A DNA stretch of 49,351 nucleotides from Burkholderiales bacterium (GTDB lineage Bacteria > Pseudomonadota > Gammaproteobacteria > Burkholderiales > SG8-41), in contig JALHND010000007.1 in assembly GCA_022843705.1 (NCBI GenBank), forward strand, positions 1 to 49,351. The letters run 5' to 3'. A model generated the notes under the pieces. That model saw only the letters and a program-made list of their open reading frames with translations. It made no database searches and was not told the DNA's origin. Shown here piece by piece: positions 16,901 through 25,023 of the stretch. Position 1 is the stretch's first letter; each line of letters begins with the position of its first letter. The position numbers and the translations under genes were made by a program.

Positions 16901-17696
16901 AGTGCGCATCGGGGGTGCGCGTCTGCGGCACGTTGGAACCCCAGGCGATGATGAAATTCGAGTTGTACCAGTCCGCCGACTCCGGCACATCGGTCTGCTC
17001 GCCCCAGATCTGCGGGCTGGCCGGCGGCAGATCGCAATACCAGTCGTAGAAGCTCATGCAAACACCGCCGATCAGGCTCAGGTAGCGGCTGCCCGCGGCA
17101 TAACTGACCATCGACATCGCCGGGATCGGCGAAAAACCGATCACCCGGTCGGGACCGTACTTGCCGATGGTGTAGATGTTGGCCGCGGCGATGATTTCGT
17201 TGACCTCGTCCCAGCCCGAACGCACGAAACCGCCGAGGCCGCGCACGCGCTGGTAATCGCGCCGCGCCTCCTCGGACTCGACAATCGATGCCCAGGCCTC
17301 GACCGGCCCCTTGTCAAGGCGAGCTGCGCGCCAGCGCTTGAGCAGGCGACCGCGCACCATCGGATACTTCACCCGGTTGGCGCTGTAGAGGTACCAGCTG
17401 TAACTCGCGCCGCGGGCGCAGCCCCGCGGCTCGTGGTTGGGCATGTCCCAGCGCGTGCGCGGATAGTCGGTCTGCTGGGTCTCCCAGGTAACGATGCCGC
17501 CCTTGACGTGGATTTTCCAGGAGCAGGATCCGGTGCAGTTCACGCCATGGGTGGAGCGCACGATCTTGTCGCTCGCCCAGCGATTGCGGTAGGCATCCTC
17601 CCAGGTGCGATCCTCGCCGCTGGTCAGGCCGTGGCCATCGGCGAAGGATTCCCGAGGGGTCGCAAAGTAGTTCAGTCGGTCAAGGAAATGGCTCAT
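13902..17696 (-). CDS. narG: Respiratory nitrate reductase alpha subunit (molybdopterin)
   Basis: The 1264-residue catalytic subunit reduces nitrate to nitrite in the cytoplasm with bis-MGD molybdenum. Ligands of the FS0 cluster are H50, C54, C58 and C93, and D222 in YCDLPPASPQ is the expected molybdenum ligand; this numbering is within one residue of the E. coli enzyme. The protein is full length and lacks a working Tat signal, as expected for membrane-bound Nar. It lies 49 bp after narK2 and overlaps narH. Confidence 0.99.
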   Translation of the reverse strand: MSHFLDRLNYFATPRESFADGHGLTSGEDRTWEDAYRNRWASDKIVRSTHGVNCTGSCSWKIHVKGGIVTWETQQTDYPRTRWDMPNHEPRGCARGASYSWYLYSANRVKYPMVRGRLLKRWRAARLDKGPVEAWASIVESEEARRDYQRVRGLGGFVRSGWDEVNEIIAAANIYTIGKYGPDRVIGFSPIPAMSMVSYAAGSRYLSLIGGVCMSFYDWYCDLPPASPQIWGEQTDVPESADWYNSNFIIAWGSNVPQTRTPDAHFFTEVRYKGTKTVAITPDYSEVAKLSDLWLHPKQGTDAALAMAMGHVILKEFYFDRRSAYFDDYARRYTDLPMLVMLKEHVLPDGGKIMVPDRYVRAADFADRLGQDNNAEWKTVACADDGKVVLHHGSIGFRWGPEGRADAGRWNLETRDARSGTETRLQLSVLEGASDAADTAVVGFPYFGGIDREHFQANRQSDVLSRAVPVRRLTLAGGEALVATVFDLQVAQYGVARGIAGENCAKDYDDNVPYTPAWQEQITGVPRDQVITVARQFADNADKTQGRSMVIIGAAMNHWYHSDMNYRGVINMLMLCGCIGKSGGGWAHYVGQEKLRPQTGWTALAFALDWIRPPRQQNSTSFFYAHTDQWRYEKLGVDEVLSPLADRKQWGGSMIDYNVRAERMGWLPSAPQLQTNPLQVVRDAQAAGMDPKDYAVKALKDGSLKMSCGDPDHPANWPRNLFVWRSNLLGSSGKGHEYFLKHLLGTSNGVQGKDLGAGDAKPQEVAWHEQAPEGKLDLLVTLDFRMSTTCLYSDIVLPTATWYEKNDLNTSDMHPFIHPLSTAVDPAWQSRSDWDIYKGFAKKFSELCPGHLGVEKELVLTPLMHDSPAELGQALDVKDWKRGECELVPGKTAPQIAVVERDYPNVYKRFTALGPLMTKVGNGGKGIAWNTQTEVGQLGELNGVVREDGPTKGLPRIETDIDACEVVLQLAPETNGHVAVKAWEALGKATGRDHRHLALHREDEKIRFRDIQAQPRKIISSPTWSGIESETVSYNAGYTNVHELIPWRTLTGRQQFYLDHPWIRAFGENLSSYRPPVDLKTTAGIHGIRSNGNPEILLNFITPHQKWGIHSTYTDNLMMLTLSRGGPIIWLSEDDAKRADIVDNDWVELFNINGAIAARAVVSQRVNPGMVMMYHAQEKIVNTPGSEITGVRGGIHNSVTRIVLKPTHMIGGYAQFSYGFNYYGTIGTNRDEFVVVRKMKRIDWLDTPVGAERVAAVQSDGENA

Positions 17697-17745
17697 CTCT
17701 GCCTCATCAAGCGGTTGATCGTTGTTCGGAGGGCGAATGCGGTGT

Positions 17746-19164
17746 TCAGCACGGCATTTCCGCGTCGCGGCGCGCGTAATACCACCAGGTCATCGCAATG
17801 CAGCTGAGGTAAAACACGATGAAAATCCACAGCGCGACCTCGGGTCCGCCGGTCGCGGCAATCGAGGTGCCGTAGCTCTTGGGTATGAAGAATCCGCCAT
17901 AGGCACCGATGGCGCCGGTGAAGCCGAGCACCGCGGCAGCCTCCTTGTTGCCGTCGCGGATCGCCTGCTCGCGGGCCGGCTCGCCCTTGCCTTCCGCGTC
18001 GCGCAGCCGCTCGGTCAGGAAAATGACCGGGATCATGCGGAAGGTCGAACCGTTGCCGATGCCGGTGGTCAGGAACAGCAGCATGAAACAGGCGAAGAAA
18101 CCGGCGAAACTGCCGCCGGAGGGCCCCGAGGGCAGGAAATAGAGCACGCCGCCGACGGCAATCGCCATCACCACGAAGTTCCAGAAGGTCACGATCGCGC
18201 CTCCGAGCTTGTCGGACAGCCAGCCGCCGAAGGGACGGATCACCGCGCCGACCAGCGGACCCATCCAGGCATACTGCAAGGCATTGATTTCCGGGAACTG
18301 CGACTTGATCAGCAGCGGGAATCCCGCCGAATAACCGATGAAGGATCCGAAGGTGCCGAGGTACAGCCAGCACATCAGCCAGTTGTGCTTGCGCCGGAAG
18401 ATCACCGCCTGGTCGGAAAACGAGGCCTTGGCATCGGCAATGTCATTCATGCCGAACCACGAGGCCACCGCGCAGATCGCGATGAAGGGCACCCAGACGA
18501 AGGCCGCGTTCTGCGCCCAGATTTCGACCTGCTGCCCTGCCTTGTTGACGATCAGCGCGGGATCACCCTGGAAGGCCAGCCAGATCGGCATGGTCACCAC
18601 CAGCGGGGCAAGGAACTGCACCGACGAGACGCCAAGGTTGCCGAGACCGGCATTGAGACCCAGCGCCGAGCCCTTGCGCTCCTTCGGGAAAAAGAAGCTG
18701 ATGTTGGCCATCGATGAGGAGAAGTTGCCGCCACCGAGACCGCATAGCAGCGCGAGAATCAGCATCGTCGGAAAGGTGGTCGAGGTGTCCTGCACGGCAA
18801 TGCCGATGCCTATCGCGGGAATCAGCAGCGAGGCGGTCGACAGCGCGGTCCAGCGCCGGCCGCCGAAGATCGGCACCATGAACGAGTAGAAAATGCGCAG
18901 CGTCGCCCCCGACAGCGCCGGCGCGGCAGCCAGCCAGAACAGCTGATTGGTCGTGAACTTGAAGCCGAGCGCGTTGAGGTTGACCGCAACCACGCTCCAC
19001 AGCTGCCATACCGCAAAGGCGAGAAACAGGCTGGGAATCGAGATCCAGAGGTTGATGTTGGCAATGGCACGGCCCTGCTGCTCCCAGAACACCTTGTCTT
19101 CCGGTGTCCACACGTTCAGCACTCGGCCGCGGGCGGGTTTTTCGGTAACCGATGGCGTAGTCAT
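17746..19164 (-). CDS. narK2: NarK-type nitrate/nitrite transporter (NarK2-like)
   Basis: A 472-residue major-facilitator transporter of the nitrate/nitrite porter family with about 12 membrane helices. Typical glycine-rich nitrate-signature stretches are present (LCGLGGGNFSSSMANISFFFP and GFTGAIGAYGGFFIP). Its longer N-terminus and its position directly before narG resemble the NarK2 branch, thought to exchange nitrate for nitrite. The ATG at 19164 follows AAGGA. narK1 lies 28 bp upstream. Nitrate/nitrite antiport is inferred from the family. Confidence 0.92.
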   Translation of the reverse strand: MTTPSVTEKPARGRVLNVWTPEDKVFWEQQGRAIANINLWISIPSLFLAFAVWQLWSVVAVNLNALGFKFTTNQLFWLAAAPALSGATLRIFYSFMVPIFGGRRWTALSTASLLIPAIGIGIAVQDTSTTFPTMLILALLCGLGGGNFSSSMANISFFFPKERKGSALGLNAGLGNLGVSSVQFLAPLVVTMPIWLAFQGDPALIVNKAGQQVEIWAQNAAFVWVPFIAICAVASWFGMNDIADAKASFSDQAVIFRRKHNWLMCWLYLGTFGSFIGYSAGFPLLIKSQFPEINALQYAWMGPLVGAVIRPFGGWLSDKLGGAIVTFWNFVVMAIAVGGVLYFLPSGPSGGSFAGFFACFMLLFLTTGIGNGSTFRMIPVIFLTERLRDAEGKGEPAREQAIRDGNKEAAAVLGFTGAIGAYGGFFIPKSYGTSIAATGGPEVALWIFIVFYLSCIAMTWWYYARRDAEMPC

Positions 19165-19192
19165 GCGGATTCCTTTTGAAATGTTCCGGCGC

Positions 19193-20455
19193 TCAGCCTG
19201 CGCGCGATACGGCAAGCGGCGACCTGCTCCCGGCATTGCGCAGCGGCACGATCTCGGTCCAGTACATCCATACCAGCGACACCAGCGTGACGCCCCACAT
19301 CAGCATGAAAATCGTGCTGTTGACGCCGGTAATGTCGACCAGCGCGCCAAACATGATCGGCAGCAGGAAGCCGCCCATGCCGCCGGCCAGACCGACGATG
19401 CCGGAGACCACGCCGATGTTGTGCGAGTACTCGTCGGAGATGTATTTGAAGACCGATGCCTTGCCCACGGCCCAGGCCACGCCCATCACGAACATCAGCG
19501 CGGTGAACACCCAGACGTTGAGGCCGATGTGGAAGGACATGTCGCCCTTCGCGGTGCGGATCACCAGATCGGTCTGCGGATAGGACAGGAAGAACAGGCA
19601 GACCCATGAAATCAGCATCACCCACCAGGTCACCGGGTGCGCGCCGAAGCGGTCCGACAGCCAGCCGCCGATCGCGCGCAGCACGCCGCCGGGCAGCGAG
19701 AAACAGGCGGCCAGCAGCGCGGCCGCGCGGATGTCGAAGCCGTATTCGGTGATGTAGTACTTGGTCATCCACAGCGACAGCGCGACGTAGCCGCCGAAGA
19801 CGATGGAGTAGTACTGGCAGAGCTTCCAGACATTCGGATCCTTCAGCACCGCCAGCTGCTCCCTCATGGTCACGGATTTCGGCACCACGTGGGATTCGTC
19901 GTGGTGCGAGAGGAACCAGAAAGCCAGCGCAGTTACCAGCATCGCCGCGGCATAGACCTTGGGCACCATGGTCCAGCCGTAGGCGACAACCAGCACCGGC
20001 GCCACGAACTTGGTCACGGCCGCCCCGGAATTGCCGGCACCGAACACGCCCATTGCCATGCCCTGCCGGCTTTTGTCGAACCAGCGCGCGACATAGGCGA
20101 TGCCCACCGAGAACGAACCGCCGGCAAGTCCGACGAACAACCCGAGCACGAGGAAATGCCAGTACAGCGTTGCTTCGCTGATCAGCCAGATCGGCACCAC
20201 GGTGCACAGCATCAGGATGAAAAACACGATGCGGCCGCCGAACTTGTCGGTCCACATGCCCAGCGGCAGGCGGATCAGCGAGCCGGTCAGCACCGGCATC
20301 GCGGCCAGCAGGCCGAATTCGGTTTCGTTGAGGCCCAGCGTTTTCTTGATCGGGATGCCGATCACCGCAAACATCATCCACACCATGAAACACACGGTGA
20401 AAGCCAGCGTGCTGCCGCCGAGTACCGACCACTGCCGGGTTGCCTGGGATGTCAT
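19193..20455 (-). CDS. narK1: NarK-type nitrate transporter (NarK1-like)
   Basis: A 420-residue, 12-helix major-facilitator nitrate transporter, shorter than its neighbour. The nitrate signatures GLAGGSFSVGIAYVARWF and GIVGLAGGMGGFLLP are clear. NarK1-type porters are generally assigned nitrate/proton symport, which starts respiration when no nitrite is yet available for exchange. The ATG at 20455 follows GGAAAGGG at 7 bases; an ATG at 20482 would add nine residues with a poorer site. It is the first gene of the nar run and follows the leader at 20456-20637. Confidence 0.92.
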   Translation of the reverse strand: MTSQATRQWSVLGGSTLAFTVCFMVWMMFAVIGIPIKKTLGLNETEFGLLAAMPVLTGSLIRLPLGMWTDKFGGRIVFFILMLCTVVPIWLISEATLYWHFLVLGLFVGLAGGSFSVGIAYVARWFDKSRQGMAMGVFGAGNSGAAVTKFVAPVLVVAYGWTMVPKVYAAAMLVTALAFWFLSHHDESHVVPKSVTMREQLAVLKDPNVWKLCQYYSIVFGGYVALSLWMTKYYITEYGFDIRAAALLAACFSLPGGVLRAIGGWLSDRFGAHPVTWWVMLISWVCLFFLSYPQTDLVIRTAKGDMSFHIGLNVWVFTALMFVMGVAWAVGKASVFKYISDEYSHNIGVVSGIVGLAGGMGGFLLPIMFGALVDITGVNSTIFMLMWGVTLVSLVWMYWTEIVPLRNAGSRSPLAVSRAG

Positions 20456-20637
20456 TGCCGCGCCCTTTCCATGTCCATGCATGGAAGGTAGTGCGCCGGG
20501 GCGGACGACGATATTCGCCGGAAGGCGGTCATCACGAAGCCATGCGCACTAGGCGCAGCCGTGTTGACTAATACGAAAGGACTAGGGGCGCGAAGGATGC
20601 CACGGCATCCTTGAGAAAAATATATAAGTACTTGTTT
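20456..20637 (-). promoter_or_regulatory. Leader and promoter region of the narK1-narK2-narGHJI run
   Basis: This 182-bp gap between narL and narK1 is the only room for a nar promoter. It holds an AT-rich patch (20611-20637), a hairpin GGATGC-CACG-GCATCC (20595-20610) and a degenerate Fnr-like palindrome TTGAC-TAAT-ACGAA (20564-20577, 7 of 10 positions), centred 115 bp before the narK1 ATG at 20455. One heptamer ATAAGTA (20624-20630, reverse complement TACTTAT) fits the NarL consensus TACYYMT. The sites are weak matches and no clear -10 or -35 stands out. Confidence 0.45.
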
Positions 20638-21297
20638 TTATTGATATTTTTTTGATACGCCGTGCTCGACGGCATAAACCGCCGCCTGCACGCGGCTGCG
20701 CAGGCCCAGCTTGCGCAGGATGTTCTGCACGTGGATCTTGACCGTGCTTTCGGCGAGGTCGAATTCGCGGGCAATCGCCTTGTTGCTTTCGCCGCGCGCC
20801 AGGGCAACAAGGATTTCGCGCTCGCGCGGGCTGAGTTGTTCATGATCCTCGCGCGGCGGACCCGCGGCACCGCGCTTCAAACCCGCCACCAGCTTTCCGG
20901 TCATTTCCGGCGAAATCACCGAGTCTCCCGCCGCGGCCCTGCGGATGGCATCGACAAAATAATCGGCATCGATGTTCTTCAGCAGGTAACCCGCGGCACC
21001 GGCCTGCAGCGTGCCGAGCAGGTCTTCCGCATCCTCCGAAACCGTCAGCATCAGCACCCGCGTATCCGGCAATTCCTCGGACAGCGTTTTCACCACCTCG
21101 CGTCCGCTCGCGCCCGGCATGTGCATGTCGAGCAGCACAACGTCGGGGCACAGCTGACGCGCCTGCTGCACGCCGTCGAGCCCGTCAGCCGCCTCGCCGA
21201 CCACCTCGATATCGGGCTGGCGCGCCAGCAGCGCGCGGATGCCGCTGCGGAACAGCTGGTGGTCATCAACCAGCAGCACGCGCAGCCGGCCGCTCAT
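20638..21297 (-). CDS. narL: Nitrate/nitrite response regulator NarL
   Basis: A 219-residue response regulator. The receiver domain (1-120) has the acidic pair D11-D12, the phosphorylation site D57 in LLDMHMPG, T85 and K107. The LuxR/NarL helix-turn-helix (about 150-212) contains LSPREREILVALARG and NKAIARE-D--ESTVKIHVQNILRKL. It activates nar genes in response to nitrate through its kinase NarX. The start overlaps the narX stop by four bases. It lies directly upstream of the nar run. Confidence 0.95.
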   Translation of the reverse strand: MSGRLRVLLVDDHQLFRSGIRALLARQPDIEVVGEAADGLDGVQQARQLCPDVVLLDMHMPGASGREVVKTLSEELPDTRVLMLTVSEDAEDLLGTLQAGAAGYLLKNIDADYFVDAIRRAAAGDSVISPEMTGKLVAGLKRGAAGPPREDHEQLSPREREILVALARGESNKAIAREFDLAESTVKIHVQNILRKLGLRSRVQAAVYAVEHGVSKKYQ

Positions 21298-23267
21298 GCC
21301 GGCACTCCGTGCGGCCGCACCGCCGCCTGCGCCGCGGCCTGCACCACGGGCAGGATCAGCGTCACCGTGGTGCCGCCGTCACCGGAACGGATCTCGATGC
21401 GGCCGCCGATGCGCTGCGCCCTCTCCTGCATGATGCGCAGGCCGATATGCCCGTCGGAAGCCGCCGCAGCAGCAGAGACATCGAAACCGTGACCATCGTC
21501 GCGGACGGTGAAGCGGTAGTCCGCGTCACGCTGCACCGCGAGCGACACCCTGCCGGCGCCGGCGTGTTTGCGCACGTTGGAGAGCGCCTCCTGCAGGATA
21601 TGCAGCACCTGCAGCTGGGTTTCCGCCTGCAGCGGCACCCCCGTTCCGTCATCCTCGAAGCTTGTCGCCAGACCCGACTGCCGGCCGAAGCGCTCGAGCA
21701 TGTGGCGCAGGGCGCTGCCGATGTCCTCCTCCTGCTTCACACGCACGCGGAAATGGGTCAGCAGCTCCCGCACATCGTCGTAACTTTCCTGCACACCCTC
21801 GCGGATTCGGCCGAGCACCTCCTCAATCTCGCCGCGGGCATCGCGCTGCAGCGAATCCTCGAGCATCTGCACCTGCAGGTTGAGAAAGGCCAGGGATTGC
21901 GCGATGGAATCGTGGAGCTCCCGCGCCAGCAGGCTGCGCTCCTCGTAGACCGCGAGCTCGCGGTCCCGCGATGCCAGGTGCCGGTTCTCGATCGCCACGC
22001 CGAGATGCTGGCCGAGAGCTTCGAGCATCTGCCGGTCCTCGGCCGTGATCCGGTGCGGCATGCTGAAATAGAGATTGAACACGCCCAGCAGCTCGCCTTT
22101 CAGGCGGATGGGAAAAATGGCGACGACCCGGTAACCGGCCTTGCGGCAGTCGGCGGCGATGTCTGGCGCGATCTCGTCCAGCGAGTCGACTTCGCTGCGC
22201 GCGCGCAGAGCAGCCACGCCGCACAGGCACTCCCCCATGTCGATGCAGCGCTCTTCCGATGCAAATTCTGCCGAAAGGCCCTCGTGGGCATAAAGATGCA
22301 GGCGCCGGGTTTCGGCGTCGAACAGCCGCACCGCGCCGCCAGTGGCACCGTGGAGCACCATCAGCCGGCGCAGGAAACCACGACACAGCTCCTCGGTCAC
22401 TGCAGGCTCGTTGAGCAGTTGCGCGACGCCATAAAGCTCGGCCAGTTCACGGTTGCGATCGGCCAGATCGCGGGTTTTCTCTGCGACACGCTCCTCCAGC
22501 GTGGCATAAAGATCCTGCAGGTGGCTCGCCATGCGGTTGAAACCCTCCGCCAGCTCGCCGAACTCGTCGCGCGTCTCGACCGGCAGCCGGACCGCGAAAT
22601 CACCCGCAGTCATCCGCTGCATGCCGCCGGCCAGCCCCTCAACCGGCCGCACCACCAGCAGGAACATCAGCTGGATCAGCGCCACGGTGCCGACCAGAGC
22701 AAGCAGGATCAGCCCGAACTGCATGTAGCGCAGGATCGCGATGTTGCGCGCATTGTGCGTCTCGGCCAGCCGCACGACCTGGTCGATGCGCTCCACGAAA
22801 GACTCGACGGCGGTGCGCAATTCAGGCATCAGTTGCGCCCGCTGCAGTGCATCGCCACCAGCGATCCGCAACACCAGCGGCTTGAAGGTCTGCTGCCATT
22901 GCCGCTCGACCCCAACCAGTTCGGCGAGTATTTCGCCGTCCCTCGGCAGCACCAGCGGCCGTACCGGATCCCCGGCTTTCAGGCCGGCAAGCACCTCCTC
23001 GAAACGCCGTAACTCCGTTGCCAGCTCGACGCTGGCACCGGAATCCGTGCCCTGCGGATCCTGCGAGAGCAGGTAGGCAATGCGGTAGGAACGCATGCGC
23101 TCGCTGCCCATGTCATTGATGACCGCAGCACCACCCTCCAGTTTCCAGGATTCATAAAGCGTAAAACCGACAGCAGTCAGCGCCACCGAGAAAAAGGCGA
23201 TCGCCATCCAGAACAGCTTGACGCTCAGTTTCGGTCTGGGCAGGGGGACAGACAAATGCAACTCCAT
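21294..23267 (-). CDS. narX: Nitrate/nitrite sensor histidine kinase NarX
   Basis: A 657-residue membrane sensor. TM1 (about 17-37) is followed at once by a P-box-like nitrate-binding stretch (INDMGSERMRSYRIAYLL, residues 50-67), then a periplasmic helical domain, TM2 (about 178-200), a HAMP segment, a GAF-like region with several cysteines, and a HisKA_3/HATPase module. The phosphorylated histidine lies in ARELHDSIAQSLAFLN and the N-box region is in LSNVRKHA. It phosphorylates NarL when nitrate binds. It lies 30 bp after ccoS in the same direction and overlaps narL. Confidence 0.94.
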   Translation of the reverse strand: MELHLSVPLPRPKLSVKLFWMAIAFFSVALTAVGFTLYESWKLEGGAAVINDMGSERMRSYRIAYLLSQDPQGTDSGASVELATELRRFEEVLAGLKAGDPVRPLVLPRDGEILAELVGVERQWQQTFKPLVLRIAGGDALQRAQLMPELRTAVESFVERIDQVVRLAETHNARNIAILRYMQFGLILLALVGTVALIQLMFLLVVRPVEGLAGGMQRMTAGDFAVRLPVETRDEFGELAEGFNRMASHLQDLYATLEERVAEKTRDLADRNRELAELYGVAQLLNEPAVTEELCRGFLRRLMVLHGATGGAVRLFDAETRRLHLYAHEGLSAEFASEERCIDMGECLCGVAALRARSEVDSLDEIAPDIAADCRKAGYRVVAIFPIRLKGELLGVFNLYFSMPHRITAEDRQMLEALGQHLGVAIENRHLASRDRELAVYEERSLLARELHDSIAQSLAFLNLQVQMLEDSLQRDARGEIEEVLGRIREGVQESYDDVRELLTHFRVRVKQEEDIGSALRHMLERFGRQSGLATSFEDDGTGVPLQAETQLQVLHILQEALSNVRKHAGAGRVSLAVQRDADYRFTVRDDGHGFDVSAAAAASDGHIGLRIMQERAQRIGGRIEIRSGDGGTTVTLILPVVQAAAQAAVRPHGVPA

Positions 23268-23297
23268 GGCCGGCGGATCACGGTTGACCGCACCATG

Positions 23298-23450
23298 TTA
23301 ACCCTTGTCCTCGTCGTCATCCATCAGAATTCGGTGCGCCGGCCCTTCCATGTCGTCGAACTGCCCGCTTTTCAGCGCCCACCAAAAAACGGCACCGATC
23401 GCGAACACCAGCACCACGCTCAGTGGAATCAGCAGATAGAGGATCTCCAT
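23298..23450 (-). CDS. ccoS: cbb3 oxidase assembly protein CcoS
   Basis: A 50-residue single-helix protein. It opens MEILYLLIPLSVVLVF, continues with WWALKSGQFDDMEGPAHRIL, which is the signature of CcoS/FixS, and ends in an acidic tail DDDED. CcoS is needed for maturation of the CcoN cofactors. It follows the DASS transporter by 11 bp and precedes narX by 30 bp. Normally ccoS directly follows ccoI; here the transporter gene sits between them. Confidence 0.93.
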   Translation of the reverse strand: MEILYLLIPLSVVLVFAIGAVFWWALKSGQFDDMEGPAHRILMDDDEDKG

Positions 23451-23461
23451 GTATGCGCCGG

Positions 23462-24949
23462 CTAGACGTAACCCAGCCAGGACCACCAGGTCGCACCCAG
23501 CAGCAGCACCAGCAGGTATCCGAAAACGGTAAGCACGAGGCCGGTGCGCACGAAATCGCGCACGGTGAAGGTGTCCGTGCCGTAGGCCACCATGTTCTGC
23601 GGCGCATTCACCGGCAGTATGAAACCGAAGCTCACCACGAACTGCAGCAGCAGCGTCATGCCGATCACATTGAGCCCCGGGGTCTGCACGTTCTGCAGCA
23701 CGCTGATGATGATCGGGATCATTGCCGAAGCCAGCGCGGTGGCGCTGGCAAAACCGAGGTGGATCACGATCAGGAACAGCGACATCACCGCGAGGATCAT
23801 CAGCACCGGCATGTTCTGCAGCCCGAAACCGGCCACGATGATGTTGGCCAGCCAGCCCGCCGCTTTCGTCTGCAGCAAGGCGGTGCCGAGGCTGATGCCG
23901 ACCCCGAACAGCACCACCGTTCCCCAGGGAATGCGGTTCTGCACCTGCTTCCAGTCCATGATGCCGATGCCGGGCAGGAACATCAGCGCGATCGCGGCCA
24001 CCGTTGTCGATGCGGTGTCGAAGGGATGCAGCACCTTCTCGGTGGACCACAACGCGAGCAGGCCCAGCGAAATCACCAGCAGCTTTTTCTCCGCCGGCGT
24101 GGTCGGCCCGAGTTCGGCCAGAGCGCCGCGGATCGCCTCGCGACCGCCCTGCACTTCTTCGGTCTCCGGGGGCATCATCCGCACCATCACGAAATAGAGC
24201 ACGACCGACATTGCGATCGACCACGGTGCCGCGGCGATCAGCCAGTCGAGCCAGGTCACCGTGCCCTTGAGCATTTTTTCGATGAATCCGGCCGCCACCA
24301 TGTTCTGTGCCGCGGCGGTTTTGACACCGACGTTCCAGATGCTCGCCGACTGCGCGGTGGTGATCATCAGCAGCCCGGCAAAACGGCTTTTTCGGTCGAC
24401 ACCGAACGCCAGGATGATGCCCATGATGATCGGCACCAGGCAGGCCACGCGCGCGGTGGTGCTGGGCACGAAAAACGACAGCACGATGCCCACCAGGATC
24501 GCGCCGATGACCACCCTTCGAGTACCGGCACCGACCTTCGACAGGATCCACAGTGCTATGCGTTTGTCGAGCCCGGTAACCGTCATCGCCGCCGACAGGA
24601 AGAGTGCCGCCGCCACCAGCGCCAGTGCCGTGTTGGCGAAGCCACCCAGCGCCAGTGTCAGCGCGGGACCGGTGCCGAGAGCCGCTTCCGGTTTGGCGAC
24701 GCTCGGCGCAAGTCCGAGCAGGAAAGCCATCAGCGCGGCGATCATCACTGCGCTGATCGCGTAATCCACGGCCTCGGTCATCCACAGGATCACCGCAAAC
24801 AGCAGCACACCCAGCATGTACTGGCCGGCAACCGGCAGGCCCTGCGGTTGCGGCAACAGCACCACGACCAGCAGTGCTGCAACAGCCAGCCAGATTCCCC
24901 AGGTTCGTGACGGAGCGGCCTTCGCCGGGGCGCCTGATGCTGTCACCAT
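23462..24949 (-). CDS. SLC13/DASS-family anion:cation symporter
   Basis: A 495-residue membrane protein with about 12-14 helices. The C-terminal family signature is visible as VSFGFILPVNAPQNMVAYG, and a matching earlier hairpin lies around SFFVPSTTARVACLVP. The family imports di- and tricarboxylates, sulfate or related anions with sodium; the substrate cannot be read from sequence. The ATG at 24949 has a strong GGAGG site. A perfect Dnr box overlaps the end of ccoI and gives this gene its own likely anaerobic promoter. It separates ccoI from ccoS, which are usually adjacent. Confidence 0.88.
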   Translation of the reverse strand: MVTASGAPAKAAPSRTWGIWLAVAALLVVVLLPQPQGLPVAGQYMLGVLLFAVILWMTEAVDYAISAVMIAALMAFLLGLAPSVAKPEAALGTGPALTLALGGFANTALALVAAALFLSAAMTVTGLDKRIALWILSKVGAGTRRVVIGAILVGIVLSFFVPSTTARVACLVPIIMGIILAFGVDRKSRFAGLLMITTAQSASIWNVGVKTAAAQNMVAAGFIEKMLKGTVTWLDWLIAAAPWSIAMSVVLYFVMVRMMPPETEEVQGGREAIRGALAELGPTTPAEKKLLVISLGLLALWSTEKVLHPFDTASTTVAAIALMFLPGIGIMDWKQVQNRIPWGTVVLFGVGISLGTALLQTKAAGWLANIIVAGFGLQNMPVLMILAVMSLFLIVIHLGFASATALASAMIPIIISVLQNVQTPGLNVIGMTLLLQFVVSFGFILPVNAPQNMVAYGTDTFTVRDFVRTGLVLTVFGYLLVLLLGATWWSWLGYV

Positions 24950-25009
24950 GTCTCACCTCCTCCGCTTGAATGAACCGGAACAGTCTCTGCCTGCCCCGGC
25001 ATCCGGGTA

Positions 25010-25023
25010 TTGATGCAGATCAA
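25010..25023. promoter_or_regulatory. Fnr/Dnr box overlapping the ccoI stop codon
   Basis: TTGAT-GCAG-ATCAA is a perfect consensus match. The right half overlaps the last bases of ccoI including its TGA (25020-25022). The centre is 67.5 bp before the DASS transporter ATG, the same distance as for ccoN. A weak -10-like hexamer is possible near 24982-24987. Confidence 0.8.

Noticed and set aside
17706-17719. ATCAA-GCGG-TTGAT palindrome just upstream of narG
   Set aside because: The half-sites are in everted order relative to TTGAT-N4-ATCAA, so it is not an Fnr/Dnr box. It is too short for a terminator and has no U tract.
14073-17807. Very long open frame on the plus strand opposite narG (over 1200 codons)
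   Set aside because: It is a mirror of narG produced by GC-rich codon bias. The product is rich in His, Arg and Gln without domains, and narG carries all catalytic residues. Similar mirror frames lie opposite ccoN (586-2046), the DASS gene (23423-24910) and the first SulP gene (35629-37269).
20595-20610. GGATGC-CACG-GCATCC hairpin as a terminator of narL
   Set aside because: No U run follows it on the minus strand. It is kept only as a leader feature of narK1.
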